Source: Algoriphagus aquimarinus (lineage in GTDB: Bacteria > Bacteroidota > Bacteroidia > Cytophagales > Cyclobacteriaceae). Taken from it: a stretch of DNA of 64,000 nucleotides. Both the position numbers and the translations under genes were made by a program. How positions within the stretch are numbered: position 1 is the first letter of the stretch; each line of letters begins with the position of its first letter. The stretch is taken from the NCBI RefSeq assembly GCF_900112005.1, contig NZ_FOKK01000002.1, positions 310,001-374,000 of the forward strand, in the 5' to 3' direction. Of this stretch, positions 26,862 through 35,839 are shown piece by piece. The notes beneath the pieces were generated by a model. That model was not told where the DNA came from, ran no database searches, and saw only the letters and a list, made by a program, of their open reading frames with translations.

Positions 26862-27656
26862 ATGGACGAAAATGTAACTCTTCGCACGGTAAACGTGACA
26901 CGTTATATCCTGCCTTTACGGGAGGGCGGCTCCTTGCCTGCACTGGCAGATGCGGATGACGGATTCAAATACGTATTGAAATTTCGGGGAGCAGGTCAGC
27001 GCGAAAAAGCACTTATAGCTGAACTGCTAGGAGGAGAAATTGCAAGAGCTTTGGGATTGAAAGTTCCTGAACTCGTGTTTGCCAATTTAGATCCTGCTTT
27101 TGGCAGATCGGAAGGAGACGAAGAAATCCAAGACCTTCTAAAAGGAAGTCAGGGATTAAACCTTGCATTGCACTTCCTCTCCAGTGCCATCAATTATGAT
27201 CCTGTAGCCATGAGCACAGACCCAAAGTTAGCTTCGCAAATTGTTTGGTTGGATATGTTCATCACAAATGTGGATCGAACTTTTAGAAACACAAACATGC
27301 TGATTTGGAATCGAGAGCTTTGGCTGATCGATCACGGAGCGTCGTTTTTGTTTCAACATGCCTGGGTTAATTGGAGAAAAAATGCAGAAGGCCCATTCCC
27401 AATTATCAAAAACCATGTGCTCCTTCCTGTAGCCTCGGAGCTAGAAGCAGTGAATGAAGATTTCAAAAAGATTTTGACACATGAAAAAATCAAAGCAATC
27501 GTAAATACTATACCTGAGGTATGGCTACTTGCTGGTGGCGATTCCGAAGATGCTGAAGAGAGCAGACAAGTCTACCTAGACTTCCTCACTCTTCGCCTTT
27601 CCTATTCTGATCAATTCATAAAAGAAGCTCAAGATGCAAGAACAGCACTTATATGA
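26862..27656 (+). CDS. HipA-like kinase family protein
   Basis: A 264-aa protein resembling the kinase fold of HipA but without the N-terminal HipA subdomain and without a HipB-like antitoxin next to it. YVLKFRGAGQREKALIAELL could supply the ATP-binding Lys, WLDMFITNVDRTFRNTNML the catalytic loop (Asp in NVDR, Asn in RNTN), and LWLIDHGASF the metal-binding segment. Its partner is the DUF3037 gene overlapping it by 23 bases; this pairing is recurrent in bacteria. Substrate and role are unknown; calling it a toxin would be speculation. Confidence 0.75.
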   Translation: MDENVTLRTVNVTRYILPLREGGSLPALADADDGFKYVLKFRGAGQREKALIAELLGGEIARALGLKVPELVFANLDPAFGRSEGDEEIQDLLKGSQGLNLALHFLSSAINYDPVAMSTDPKLASQIVWLDMFITNVDRTFRNTNMLIWNRELWLIDHGASFLFQHAWVNWRKNAEGPFPIIKNHVLLPVASELEAVNEDFKKILTHEKIKAIVNTIPEVWLLAGGDSEDAEESRQVYLDFLTLRLSYSDQFIKEAQDARTALI

Positions 27657-28017
27657 ATATGCCGTCATCCGCGTAGTACCACGGGTGGAGAGAGAAGAAT
27701 TTATCAATGTCGGAGTAGTAATCTGTCATTGGAAAAGAGACTTTCTGCGGAGCAAGATTCAGCTTGATTCTAAGAAATTGTTGATGTTAGATCCTTTGGC
27801 TGACGTAGAAATGATACAATTGAATTTGGCTTCTTTTGAAAAAATATGCGCTGGCGCAAACAATGGAGGCAATATCGCGACGATGGATTTAGCCTCAAGA
27901 TTCAGATGGCTAACGGCGGTTAGAAGCTCTATTATCCAAACTTCAAGACCGCATTCTGGCTTTGCCGATGATTTGGAGAAAACGCTGGAAAGGCTTTTTG
28001 ATGAAAATGTGCGGTAA
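27634..28017 (+). CDS. DUF3037 domain protein
   Basis: A 127-aa protein of the DUF3037 family. The N-terminus YEYAVIRVVPRVEREEFINV then GVVICHWKRDFL is the family signature. The domain appears soluble and mixed alpha/beta. Function is unknown. The ATG at 27634 lies inside the end of the HipA-like kinase gene (23-base overlap), so their translation is coupled and a physical or regulatory partnership is likely. It ends about 110 bases before the bidirectional terminator shared with serS. Confidence 0.82.
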   Translation: MQEQHLYEYAVIRVVPRVEREEFINVGVVICHWKRDFLRSKIQLDSKKLLMLDPLADVEMIQLNLASFEKICAGANNGGNIATMDLASRFRWLTAVRSSIIQTSRPHSGFADDLEKTLERLFDENVR

Positions 28018-28129
28018 TGTAGACTTGAGCTATAAGATTCAAGAATTAAGAAAAAAACCTATCAACCATCGGATTAAAAAAACAAGCCGATATACCTAAG
28101 CGAGAGCTAACTGGAATTGCCTAAAAATC

Positions 28130-28164
28130 AAAAAAGCGTGAAGAAATAATCTTCACGCTTTTTT
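28130..28164. terminator. Bidirectional terminator between the DUF3037 gene and serS
   Basis: Stem AAAAAAGCGTGAAG/CTTCACGCTTTTTT with a seven-base loop, A-rich on the left and T-rich on the right, serves the convergent transcripts. Confidence 0.9.
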
Positions 28165-28177
28165 ATAGTCGTATTTC

Positions 28178-29452
28178 TCAGGAAATCTTATCAAATCCTA
28201 AATACGGATGAAGCACCTTCGGCATGTTTATTCCATCAGGTGTTTGATTATTCTCTAAGATAGAAGCTACAATTCTAGGCAATGCCAAAGCAGAACCGTT
28301 CAGAGAATGTGCTAACTGGGTTTTCTTATCAGCTCCTCTGAAACGCAGTTTCAGTCGGTTCGATTGGTATGTTTCAAAGTTAGAAACAGAACTAACTTCC
28401 AACCATCTCTCCTGAGCGGCAGAATACACTTCCATATCATATGTCAAAGCAGAAGTAAAGCCCATATCACCTCCACAAAGTCTTAGTACGCGATAAGGTA
28501 ACTCAAGCTTTTGCAGCAGACCTTGTACATAAGAACTCATGCTTTCCAAAGTCTCATAGGATTTATCAGGATGAGTGATCTGCACGATCTCTACTTTGTC
28601 AAACTGATGAAGTCTGTTTAGCCCTCTTACGTGCGCTCCCCAGCTGCCTGCTTCTCTACGGAAACATGGAGAATGACCTACATTTTTTATAGGAAGATCA
28701 CTTTCAGAAAGTATCACATCACGATAAATATTCGTGATTGGAACCTCCCCTGTTGGAATCAAATACAATTTATCCGCATCAGCATAATACATCTGCCCTT
28801 CCTTATCCGGAAGTTGACCAGTGCCAAAACCAGAGTCTTCATTCACCAAAATTGGTGGCTGAATCTCGTAATAGCCTTGTGCTAAAGCTTCGTCCAAGAA
28901 AAAGTTTATGAGTGCACGTTGAAGTCTAGCGCCTTTGCCTTTATAAACAGGGAATCCTGCCCCAGTGATCTTCACACCAAGGTCAAAATCAATAATGTCG
29001 TACTTCTTGATCAAGTCCCAGTGTGGAAGCTTACCTTCATATAAGTCAGGAATTGCTCCGTTCTCCAATACCACCTCATTGTCCTCCGCTGATTTGCCAG
29101 CAGGAACAGATACATGCGGAACATTAGGAATGGTATAGAGCAAAGCGAGCAAATCGGCTTCAGCCTTAGAGTTTTGCTCTTCCAAGTCTTTAACCTGAAT
29201 TTTAAGCTCTGCTGTTTTCTCTTTGATTTTAACTGCCTCTTCTGCTCTTCCCTCACGCATCAATATCCCAATCTCCTTCGAAATTGCATTCGATTCGCTT
29301 TGTATTTGATCACGCTCTGACTGGCTCGACTTTCTCAACTCGTCCAGCTCAACTGCCTGATTCAGTACAGCTTCTGCATTTGGGAAATTTCTCTTTTGAA
29401 GTCCGGCAAGTACGCCGTCGAAGTTTTCTCGAATTTGATTAACTAAAAGCAT
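28178..29452 (-). CDS. serS: SerS, seryl-tRNA synthetase
   Basis: SerS charges tRNA-Ser with serine. The 424-aa product has the full layout: an N-terminal long coiled-coil arm (residues 30-105, e.g. AVKIKEKTAELKIQVKDLEE) that grips the tRNA extra arm, then the class II catalytic domain. Class II motif 2 is visible as SPCFRREAGSWG, with LIPTGEVPITN ahead of it, and motif 3 as NGSALALPRIVASILENNQ. The start ATG at 29452 gives MLLVNQIRENFD, the usual N-terminus. A -7-like TATCTTTG is present on the minus strand at 29478-29485. Confidence 0.97.
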   Translation of the reverse strand: MLLVNQIRENFDGVLAGLQKRNFPNAEAVLNQAVELDELRKSSQSERDQIQSESNAISKEIGILMREGRAEEAVKIKEKTAELKIQVKDLEEQNSKAEADLLALLYTIPNVPHVSVPAGKSAEDNEVVLENGAIPDLYEGKLPHWDLIKKYDIIDFDLGVKITGAGFPVYKGKGARLQRALINFFLDEALAQGYYEIQPPILVNEDSGFGTGQLPDKEGQMYYADADKLYLIPTGEVPITNIYRDVILSESDLPIKNVGHSPCFRREAGSWGAHVRGLNRLHQFDKVEIVQITHPDKSYETLESMSSYVQGLLQKLELPYRVLRLCGGDMGFTSALTYDMEVYSAAQERWLEVSSVSNFETYQSNRLKLRFRGADKKTQLAHSLNGSALALPRIVASILENNQTPDGINMPKVLHPYLGFDKIS

Positions 29453-29491
29453 CTTAAAATCTTTGAAATTGAAGCTTCAAAGATAAGCATG

Positions 29492-30259
29492 TTAACGAAC
29501 AATGATGGCTTTACTCACACTTGAAAATGGGCCATCTAGCTCTTTTCCATTAGATCGTTGCAATCTCACTTTCACTTGATAAGCACCAGCTGGCAAATTC
29601 TCTATGCGAACAGGGGCCATATGATCTATTTCATAGGTTAGATCATTTACCTCAATAACCACTTTTAGTCCATCCAACTTCATATCGCCTCCTACTACCA
29701 GAAAATCAATAATCACTTCGCTTCCAACCTCGTAGAACTGATCTGACCTAGGAAAATTCAAAGCAAGGTAAGGTTCGGCTGAATAAGGAAAAGGTCTAGA
29801 TTCACCTACCTGAAAGTCTCTATCCACATAGTTGCCAAAATTTTTCAAAGCCAATCCTTCTTCATCTACCAAGTAGGCGACTACGCGATAACTCCCTAAA
29901 GTAAGCTCTCTTTGGAAGATTGGAGAATAAAAGCCAACAGGATCGCCACCATTTAATATATTATACAGCTTAAACTCTTTGGTTGCACTCAAGTCAAACG
30001 GAAAATTTTTGACATTAAATTCAAAAGGCACCTTCCCCGGTTTGAAAATCTGATTTCCCAATGGGGTATATAATTCAAGTATTGCATCTGGGTACGCGGC
30101 TTGATCTTCATATTGAAAAAATTTTACCTGAGGAGCATCTGGTTCTTGTGCATCGTTGTTAGGAGGCATTACTACTACTTCCTCGTTCACTCGCTGTTTT
30201 TCGGCAGAACAAGCTGATAAAAGGCAAATCAAAAAGAGTAAAGTCAGGATTTTATTCAT
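29492..30259 (-). CDS. Lipoprotein of unknown function
   Basis: A 255-aa lipoprotein: signal MNKILTLLFLICLLSAC with the lipidated Cys at 17, then an acidic, Asn/Pro-rich linker. The rest looks like two or three Ig-like beta domains, including FKPGKVPFEFNVKNFPFDL, DQFYEVGSEVIIDFLVVGG and a C-terminal ENLPAGAYQVKVRLQRSNGK. I recognise no named family or catalytic motif. It precedes serS on the same strand with about 40 bases between, and its start faces the 2OG oxygenase gene across 74 bases, so a divergent promoter region lies there. Confidence 0.7.
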   Translation of the reverse strand: MNKILTLLFLICLLSACSAEKQRVNEEVVVMPPNNDAQEPDAPQVKFFQYEDQAAYPDAILELYTPLGNQIFKPGKVPFEFNVKNFPFDLSATKEFKLYNILNGGDPVGFYSPIFQRELTLGSYRVVAYLVDEEGLALKNFGNYVDRDFQVGESRPFPYSAEPYLALNFPRSDQFYEVGSEVIIDFLVVGGDMKLDGLKVVIEVNDLTYEIDHMAPVRIENLPAGAYQVKVRLQRSNGKELDGPFSSVSKAIIVR

Positions 30260-30333
30260 ACAGCATGTAAATTGAGTTTAAAGATATTTAATTTTAAAGA
30301 TAAATTAGACGTATAACTATAATACAAACCCAT

Positions 30334-31311
30334 ATGGAAATCCTATTTGACGAGATACCAAGTTTAGACTTAGCTGATTTCACCTCTGGCTCTCCAGCCC
30401 AAAAGGCAGCATTTGTACAGAAACTCGGAGAAGCTTACCAAAACATTGGTTTCGTGGCAATTAAGAATCATGGTTTGTCACAAGATCTCCAAGATAGACT
30501 TTATGGGTCCATCAAAGATTTTTTCAAACTCCCTGATACAATCAAAACCAATTACGAAAAACCAGAAATCGGATTTCAACGTGGCTATACAGGTAAGGGA
30601 AAAGAGCATGCCAAAGGCAGAAACACTGGTGATTTAAAGGAATTTTATCATGTTGGGCAGGAACTCAGCCGAATCCCTGACTCAGATCCTATCAAAGCCG
30701 AATACCCGCCAAACATCTGGCCTTCCGAACTTCCGGAATTTCAAAACGATGCAAATGAAGCGTATCGCACATTGGAAAGTGCAGGCAAAGCCATGCTTCA
30801 AGCTATCGCGCTTTCATTGGATTTGGACGAAAATTACTTCGAGGACAAAGTCGCACATGGAAATTCCATCCTAAGACAAATCCACTACTTCCCCATTGAA
30901 AACCCAGATGAAGTTCCTGCTGACGCAGTAAGAGCCGCTGAGCATGGGGACATTAATTTGATCACTTTATTAATGGGAGCAAGTGCAGATGGACTTCAGG
31001 TATTGAGAAGAGATGGGAAATGGATCCCAATCACTGCCCTACCTGATCAATTGGTCGTGAACGTGGGTGACATGTTGGAGAGATTGACAAATAAGAAATT
31101 GAAATCCACCATTCACCGTGTGGTCAACCCACCTCGAGAAAAGATGAATACAAGCAGGTACTCAATCCCATTCTTTATGCATCCGCGCTCTGAAATGGAT
31201 CTTACCTGCCTAGAAAGCTGTGTGGATACAGATCATCCAAAACAATTCGAAGATGTCTCTGCAGGTGAATTCTTGGAAGAACGCCTTCGTGAACTAGGAC
31301 TCAGAAAATAA
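30334..31311 (+). CDS. 2-oxoglutarate/Fe(II) oxygenase, isopenicillin N synthase family
   Basis: A 325-aa cytosolic non-heme iron oxygenase with the IPNS/plant 2OG-oxygenase fold. The N-terminal DIOX_N part reads LDLADFTSGS and IGFVAIKNHGL. The iron ligands are His204 and Asp206 in AEHGDINLITLLM and His261 in KSTIHRVVNP; Arg in NTSRYSIPFF is the expected co-substrate anchor. The family includes oxidases acting on peptides, hormones or amino acids, so the substrate is open. Only three bases separate it from chrA, so the two are almost surely co-transcribed, which is an unexplained pairing. Confidence 0.85.
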   Translation: MEILFDEIPSLDLADFTSGSPAQKAAFVQKLGEAYQNIGFVAIKNHGLSQDLQDRLYGSIKDFFKLPDTIKTNYEKPEIGFQRGYTGKGKEHAKGRNTGDLKEFYHVGQELSRIPDSDPIKAEYPPNIWPSELPEFQNDANEAYRTLESAGKAMLQAIALSLDLDENYFEDKVAHGNSILRQIHYFPIENPDEVPADAVRAAEHGDINLITLLMGASADGLQVLRRDGKWIPITALPDQLVVNVGDMLERLTNKKLKSTIHRVVNPPREKMNTSRYSIPFFMHPRSEMDLTCLESCVDTDHPKQFEDVSAGEFLEERLRELGLRK

Positions 31312-31314
31312 GGG

Positions 31315-32514
31315 ATGTCGGTAAAACAGGTCCGATATTATTTATTTCTGAAAGACACAATTACACTTTCACTAACTGCATTTGGTGGCCCGCAAGCATT
31401 TCTTGCCATGCTATTAGAGCGGATGGTGACTAGGCGTGCCTATATTCAGGAAGATGAGCTATGGGAGCTGAATGCATTATGCAACATGCTCCCCGGCCCA
31501 TCTTCCACTCAACTAGTTTGTGCCATCGCTTACCGAGTTGGTGGTCCGAACTTAGCCTACCTTGCCCTCATTGTCTGGATTTTGCCCGCCACTTTACTCA
31601 TGATTTTTGCGGCAATGCTCATTTTCTTTCTTCAAGAGAATACTCCTGGGGCATTGGATTTTGCGAGGTTTATCCAACCCATGGCAATTGGCTTTATCAT
31701 TTTTGCCGCACAAAAGATAATAGGAAAGACCATCAAGACCACCGAAGCAATGGTACTGGTACTGATTTCTGCATTTGTATCATTCTTCTATAGCTCCCCC
31801 TATATCTTCCCTGTATTACTGACTATCGGAGGGTTGAGTACCTCTATCAAATATAAGCAGCAACCAAAACAGGAGAAAGATGCTCCACTGGTCATCGAAT
31901 GGTCCAACTTCTACCTGTGGGGCGGGGTATTAATTTTAGCTGCGGTATTGGGAGCGGTCACCAAATATCAACCAGTCATTCTTTTCGAGAACTTCTATCG
32001 AAATGGAAGTCTGATCTTCGGAGGCGGCCAAGTACTTGTTCCGTATTTGTATACTGAGTTTGTAGACTTCAAACATTTCCTCACTTCGGAAGAATTTCTG
32101 ACAGGATATGCTATTTCTCAAGGTATTCCAGGCCCCACATTCAGCATATCATCTTATGTAGGAGCACTTTCGATGAAGGAATTTGGAACAGCTGGTTTCT
32201 TTATTGGTGGATTTATAGCAGCTGCCGGAATATTCTTACCTGGAATCTTCCTTATATTCTTTGTGATCAGGTTTTGGGATCAGCTTAAGAAATATCGCCC
32301 TGTAAGAGCAGCTTTGGAGGGAATAAACGCCGTATCATGCGGGATGTTAATTGCTGCTGCCTACTTGCTTTTTGAGCCCCTTGAAGCAAATGGATTAAAT
32401 ATTATTTTCATATTAGCTACCTATGTGTTACTACAGTTCACTAAAATCTCATCGCCTCTAATCATCGCTGGTGGTGTAGTATTAGGCATTATTTACAATA
32501 GCTTTTTTCTATAA
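31315..32514 (+). CDS. chrA: ChrA-type chromate transporter
   Basis: A 399-aa long-form CHR family membrane protein that would export chromate by ion exchange. It has two homologous halves: the first with AFGGPQAFLAMLLERMV and LCNMLPGPSSTQLVCAIAYR, the second with IFGGGQVLVPYLYTEF and AISQGIPGPTFSISSYVGAL. Both carry the family's GG and PGP motifs, and about ten or more hydrophobic helices are visible. No ChrB or other metal-resistance gene is nearby, so it may be a general anion transporter rather than part of a resistance island. It follows the oxygenase gene by three bases. Confidence 0.88.
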   Translation: MSVKQVRYYLFLKDTITLSLTAFGGPQAFLAMLLERMVTRRAYIQEDELWELNALCNMLPGPSSTQLVCAIAYRVGGPNLAYLALIVWILPATLLMIFAAMLIFFLQENTPGALDFARFIQPMAIGFIIFAAQKIIGKTIKTTEAMVLVLISAFVSFFYSSPYIFPVLLTIGGLSTSIKYKQQPKQEKDAPLVIEWSNFYLWGGVLILAAVLGAVTKYQPVILFENFYRNGSLIFGGGQVLVPYLYTEFVDFKHFLTSEEFLTGYAISQGIPGPTFSISSYVGALSMKEFGTAGFFIGGFIAAAGIFLPGIFLIFFVIRFWDQLKKYRPVRAALEGINAVSCGMLIAAAYLLFEPLEANGLNIIFILATYVLLQFTKISSPLIIAGGVVLGIIYNSFFL

Positions 32515-32607
32515 ATCGGAAGAAATGCCCAGCTTATTTCCCCCAAAAGGAACAAGAATAGCCCAAGTCACGTTTTAAAATCTAAATTCATTCCCTATCT
32601 TTCTTCT

Positions 32608-33273
32608 ATGCACGCCTACGAATACATCAATAATCTGATCCCACCACTAAAGCTTTCTGACAAAACTGGAATGGCTTTAGCATGGATGGAAGAAATCAGA
32701 ACTGACGTACTTCCAGTTATCGATAAAGGTGTTTTTTTAGGATTGATCAAAGAGGAAAGGATATTTGAAATAAATAATCCAGACACCCTAATTGCTGATA
32801 TTGAACCCTCAAATCCTGATTGTTGGGTTTTTTCAGATAAACACATTTACGATGTGCTTAGAGTCAGCTCAGAGCAAAATTCAAATATTGTAGCAGTTCT
32901 AGACAGGGAATCAAATTATTTAGGAATCGTGACTATGGAGGATTCCATTGCTGCTTTTGCTGATAGTCTTTCTATAAAATCGCAGGGAAGTGTAGTGATT
33001 CTATCTTTGAGTATGCCCGATTATAGTCTATCCGAGATCTCTAGAATCATCGAATCAGAAAATGCCAAAGTTCTAAGCTCATTTATCACTACTGATCCTT
33101 TGGATGATTCTAAGATCAAACTCACTTTGAAGCTCGATCAAACAGAACTTAGACACATCAAAGCAACGTTGGAGCGATTCGGCTATAAAATTATAGATCA
33201 TTATCAAGAAGAATCTGGCGTAACTAGCGAAGAGGACAGAATCGGTAATTTGTTAAGATTTTTAGATATTTAG
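32608..33273 (+). CDS. CBS-domain protein
   Basis: A 221-aa cytosolic protein with a pair of CBS motifs (about residues 15-120, including TDVLPVIDKGVFLGLIKEER and ILDRESNYLGIVTMED-like NIVAVLDRESNYLGIVTMED) and an ACT-like tail (about 130-200, VVILSLSMPDYSLSEISRII). Such modules usually sense adenine nucleotides or other ligands. The gene is three bases upstream of the NAD kinase start, and this CBS-nadK pairing recurs in Bacteroidota, hinting at a link to nucleotide metabolism. The ligand is not identified. Confidence 0.8.
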   Translation: MHAYEYINNLIPPLKLSDKTGMALAWMEEIRTDVLPVIDKGVFLGLIKEERIFEINNPDTLIADIEPSNPDCWVFSDKHIYDVLRVSSEQNSNIVAVLDRESNYLGIVTMEDSIAAFADSLSIKSQGSVVILSLSMPDYSLSEISRIIESENAKVLSSFITTDPLDDSKIKLTLKLDQTELRHIKATLERFGYKIIDHYQEESGVTSEEDRIGNLLRFLDI

Positions 33274-33276
33274 GAC

Positions 33277-34152
33277 ATGAAAGTCGCCCTTCATGGCTTG
33301 GCTCTGAAAGCAGAAGTGTTTTCAGAAGTTCAGTCACTTTTTAACGAACTTACTACCCACCAATTCGAAATCTTCGTCACGGAGCAATTTGACAAACAAC
33401 TTCGAAAGCATGGTGGTAAATCTTTGTCTTACTGGGTACTGGAAAGCCGTCAGGACATGGCCGCTATGGACTTTGTTATCTCCATAGGCGGAGATGGTAC
33501 CTTGCTAGACGCTGTGTGCCAAGTAGGCGACTTAGAAATACCCATACTTGGTCTCAATACAGGGCGACTTGGCTTTCTGGCCACTGTAGCAACAGAAAAA
33601 ATTTCTGACTCTATCGCAGATTTGGCTAATAACAACTATCAAATAGAATCAAGAACTCTGATCTCGCTCCAAAGTCATAGGAAGCTATTTAATGGCTTGA
33701 ATTTCGGACTTAACGAATTCACCATACATAAGCGTGATACCTCATCCATGATCACTGTTCATACTTATATCGATGGAAAATACCTCAACAGCTATTGGGC
33801 AGATGGATTAATTGTCTCTACACCCACTGGTTCCACAGGGTATTCCTTGAGTTGCGGAGGGCCATTGATTTCCCCGGAAGCAAAGAACTTGGTCATCACC
33901 CCCGTAAGTCCTCACAACCTCAATGTGCGGCCAATAATCGTATCAGATGAGAGTGAAATAAGTTTTGAGATCGAAGGAAGGTCAGAAAAATTCCTGATTT
34001 CATTAGATTCGCGCTCTACTTCTATTTCTTCTGAGATGAAGTTGAGTGTCAAAAAGGAAAAGTTTTCCGCTAAATTGGTAAAGCTCCCGCACTATCATTT
34101 CTTCGATACATTAAGGCAAAAGCTTAATTGGGGTTTTGACATGAGGAATTAA
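33277..34152 (+). CDS. nadK: NAD kinase
   Basis: NadK phosphorylates NAD to NADP. The 291-aa protein has FVISIGGDGTLLDAV with the GGDG motif at residues 71-74, NTGRLGFLAT near 90, and STPTGSTGYSLSCGGPLISP near 185, the second signature of the family, followed by TPVSPHNLNVRP. The start ATG at 33277 is three bases after the CBS-domain gene, so the two are likely one transcript. It is followed by a DUF6089 barrel gene after about 65 bases without a terminator. Confidence 0.95.
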   Translation: MKVALHGLALKAEVFSEVQSLFNELTTHQFEIFVTEQFDKQLRKHGGKSLSYWVLESRQDMAAMDFVISIGGDGTLLDAVCQVGDLEIPILGLNTGRLGFLATVATEKISDSIADLANNNYQIESRTLISLQSHRKLFNGLNFGLNEFTIHKRDTSSMITVHTYIDGKYLNSYWADGLIVSTPTGSTGYSLSCGGPLISPEAKNLVITPVSPHNLNVRPIIVSDESEISFEIEGRSEKFLISLDSRSTSISSEMKLSVKKEKFSAKLVKLPHYHFFDTLRQKLNWGFDMRN

Positions 34153-34218
34153 TAGACATAAATAGCAGTAAAAAAACCAAACTTGAGCTTAACAATTATT
34201 AACCCGTTAAATACAAAG

Positions 34219-35010
34219 ATGCGTTTTTTAAACGTTAGGTACTTCATAACTTGCATCGTCTTGAAAAAGGTCAATTTTCACATTTACAATCACTTACTTA
34301 TTCTGTTTTTAGTTTTTCTCGGTTTTACTGGGGAGATCCAGGCTCAGAAATACGAAATTGGAGGTGGTTTAGGTGTCGCCACTTACTCAGGGGACATCAT
34401 CAGAAAAATTGACCCGGGTCAAATTGGACCTCAAGGAACGTTGTTTGGCAAGAGAAATTTTGATAATGTGTGGACGCTGCGAGTGGCAGGAAGTTTAGCT
34501 ATGCTAAATGGTGCGGATAGTATAAATCCAATAGACCAACTGGCAGAGATTAGAGATGCAAGATTTAGAGCAGGAATTATCGAGGCATCGGCAGTAATGG
34601 AATTCAATTTCCTTGATTATTTGTCTGGTAATTCTGAATTCAGATTTTCACCCTATGCATTCTTTGGGATTGGATATACTTATGCTTTCGCTAAGGGGAA
34701 TACCTTCGCTTATAATGTATCGTCAAGGTATAGTTTAGGCACGGTTGTCATTCCATTTGGAGGAGGAGTTAAGTATAAACTCAATGAGCGATGGACTTTA
34801 GCTACAGAATTAGGCTTTAGACCTACCTTCACTGATTACCTAGATAAGATAGACAGTAAAGAACCTGTTATACCTAGATTCCAGGACCCAATCAATCCAG
34901 GAGAGCCTTATGGAATCAATTTTGGAAATGCATACGATAAAGATTGGTACTACTTTTTGGGAGTCACAATCAGCTATACATTTGCAACTACAAAATGCTA
35001 TGCCTATTAA
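34219..35010 (+). CDS. DUF6089 outer-membrane beta-barrel protein
   Basis: A 263-aa exported protein predicted to be a small outer-membrane barrel of the DUF6089 type. After the hydrophobic stretch (HLLILFLVFLGFTGEIQAQ) the mature part begins KYEIGGGLGVATYSGDI, typical of these barrels. It alternates beta strands and ends with WYYFLGVTISYTFATTKCYAY. The ATG at 34219 is used; a TTG at 34183 would lengthen an already long pre-signal segment. It stands immediately upstream of uppS, the arrangement usual in the phylum. Function is unknown beyond likely envelope location. Confidence 0.8.
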   Translation: MRFLNVRYFITCIVLKKVNFHIYNHLLILFLVFLGFTGEIQAQKYEIGGGLGVATYSGDIIRKIDPGQIGPQGTLFGKRNFDNVWTLRVAGSLAMLNGADSINPIDQLAEIRDARFRAGIIEASAVMEFNFLDYLSGNSEFRFSPYAFFGIGYTYAFAKGNTFAYNVSSRYSLGTVVIPFGGGVKYKLNERWTLATELGFRPTFTDYLDKIDSKEPVIPRFQDPINPGEPYGINFGNAYDKDWYYFLGVTISYTFATTKCYAY

Positions 35011-35094
35011 TTAATTGACCCTTAGGGCTGATTATTGGAAAAGAAATACCATTTTTGTACCTCCAAAAAAAGTAAGCATTCGGAAACGACTGGA

Positions 35095-35832
35095 ATGAAG
35101 AACGCATTAGACCCCAACAGAATCCCCCGACATATTGCAATTATCATGGACGGCAATGGACGCTGGGCCAAGAAGAAAGGTGCCATGAGAATATTTGGGC
35201 ACCGACATGCAATTAAGGCTGTGAAAGACTCTATAGAAGGGGCTGATAATTTAGGAGTTAAATACCTAACTCTATTTTCATTCTCCACAGAAAACTGGTC
35301 AAGACCTCAGGAAGAAGTCAACGGACTCATGGAACTTCTAGTAAAAACTATTACCGATGAAGTCCCTATGATGATGAAAAACAACATCCAATTAGAGAGT
35401 ATTGGTGATGTGGATAGTCTTCCTAAATCTGCCTACGAAAAACTAATGGAGGCAAAAAATACCACCTCCAAAAACACTGGTCTCACTGTAATCTTAGCAC
35501 TCAGCTATAGTGGTAAGTGGGAACTCACTCAAGCAGCTAAGCGCATTGCTCAAAAAGTCTCAGAAGGAAAATTGAAAATGGATGAAATCACTGAAGAGGT
35601 GATGGCAAACCATCTGGAAACTGCTGGCATACCTGATCCTGAACTCATGATCAGAACCAGTGGAGAACACAGATTAAGCAATTTTCTGCTATGGCAATTG
35701 GCCTACACGGAAATGTATTTCACTCCCGTGCTATGGCCAGATTTTAGAAGAGAACACCTAGATGCTGCAATCACCGATTACCAAAAACGTGAACGGAGAT
35801 TTGGAAAAACGGGTGAGCAAGTTAAATCTTAA
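35095..35832 (+). CDS. uppS: UppS, undecaprenyl diphosphate synthase
   Basis: UppS condenses isopentenyl units onto farnesyl diphosphate to make the C55 carrier for peptidoglycan and O-antigen. The 245-aa protein starts at ATG 35095, the usual length; an earlier TTG would add 20 odd residues. Landmarks are HIAIIMDGNGRWAKKKG with the catalytic Asp19, GHRHAIKAV, LFSFSTENWSRP, and near the end ELMIRTSGEHRLSNFLLWQ, all family signatures. It precedes bamA by seven bases, so lipid-carrier and outer-membrane assembly genes share a transcript. Confidence 0.96.
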   Translation: MKNALDPNRIPRHIAIIMDGNGRWAKKKGAMRIFGHRHAIKAVKDSIEGADNLGVKYLTLFSFSTENWSRPQEEVNGLMELLVKTITDEVPMMMKNNIQLESIGDVDSLPKSAYEKLMEAKNTTSKNTGLTVILALSYSGKWELTQAAKRIAQKVSEGKLKMDEITEEVMANHLETAGIPDPELMIRTSGEHRLSNFLLWQLAYTEMYFTPVLWPDFRREHLDAAITDYQKRERRFGKTGEQVKS

Positions 35833-35839
35833 GTAATTG

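Noticed and set aside
26862..28017. HipBA-type toxin-antitoxin system
   Set aside because: No HipB-like helix-turn-helix protein is present; the partner is DUF3037 and the kinase lacks the N-terminal HipA subdomain.
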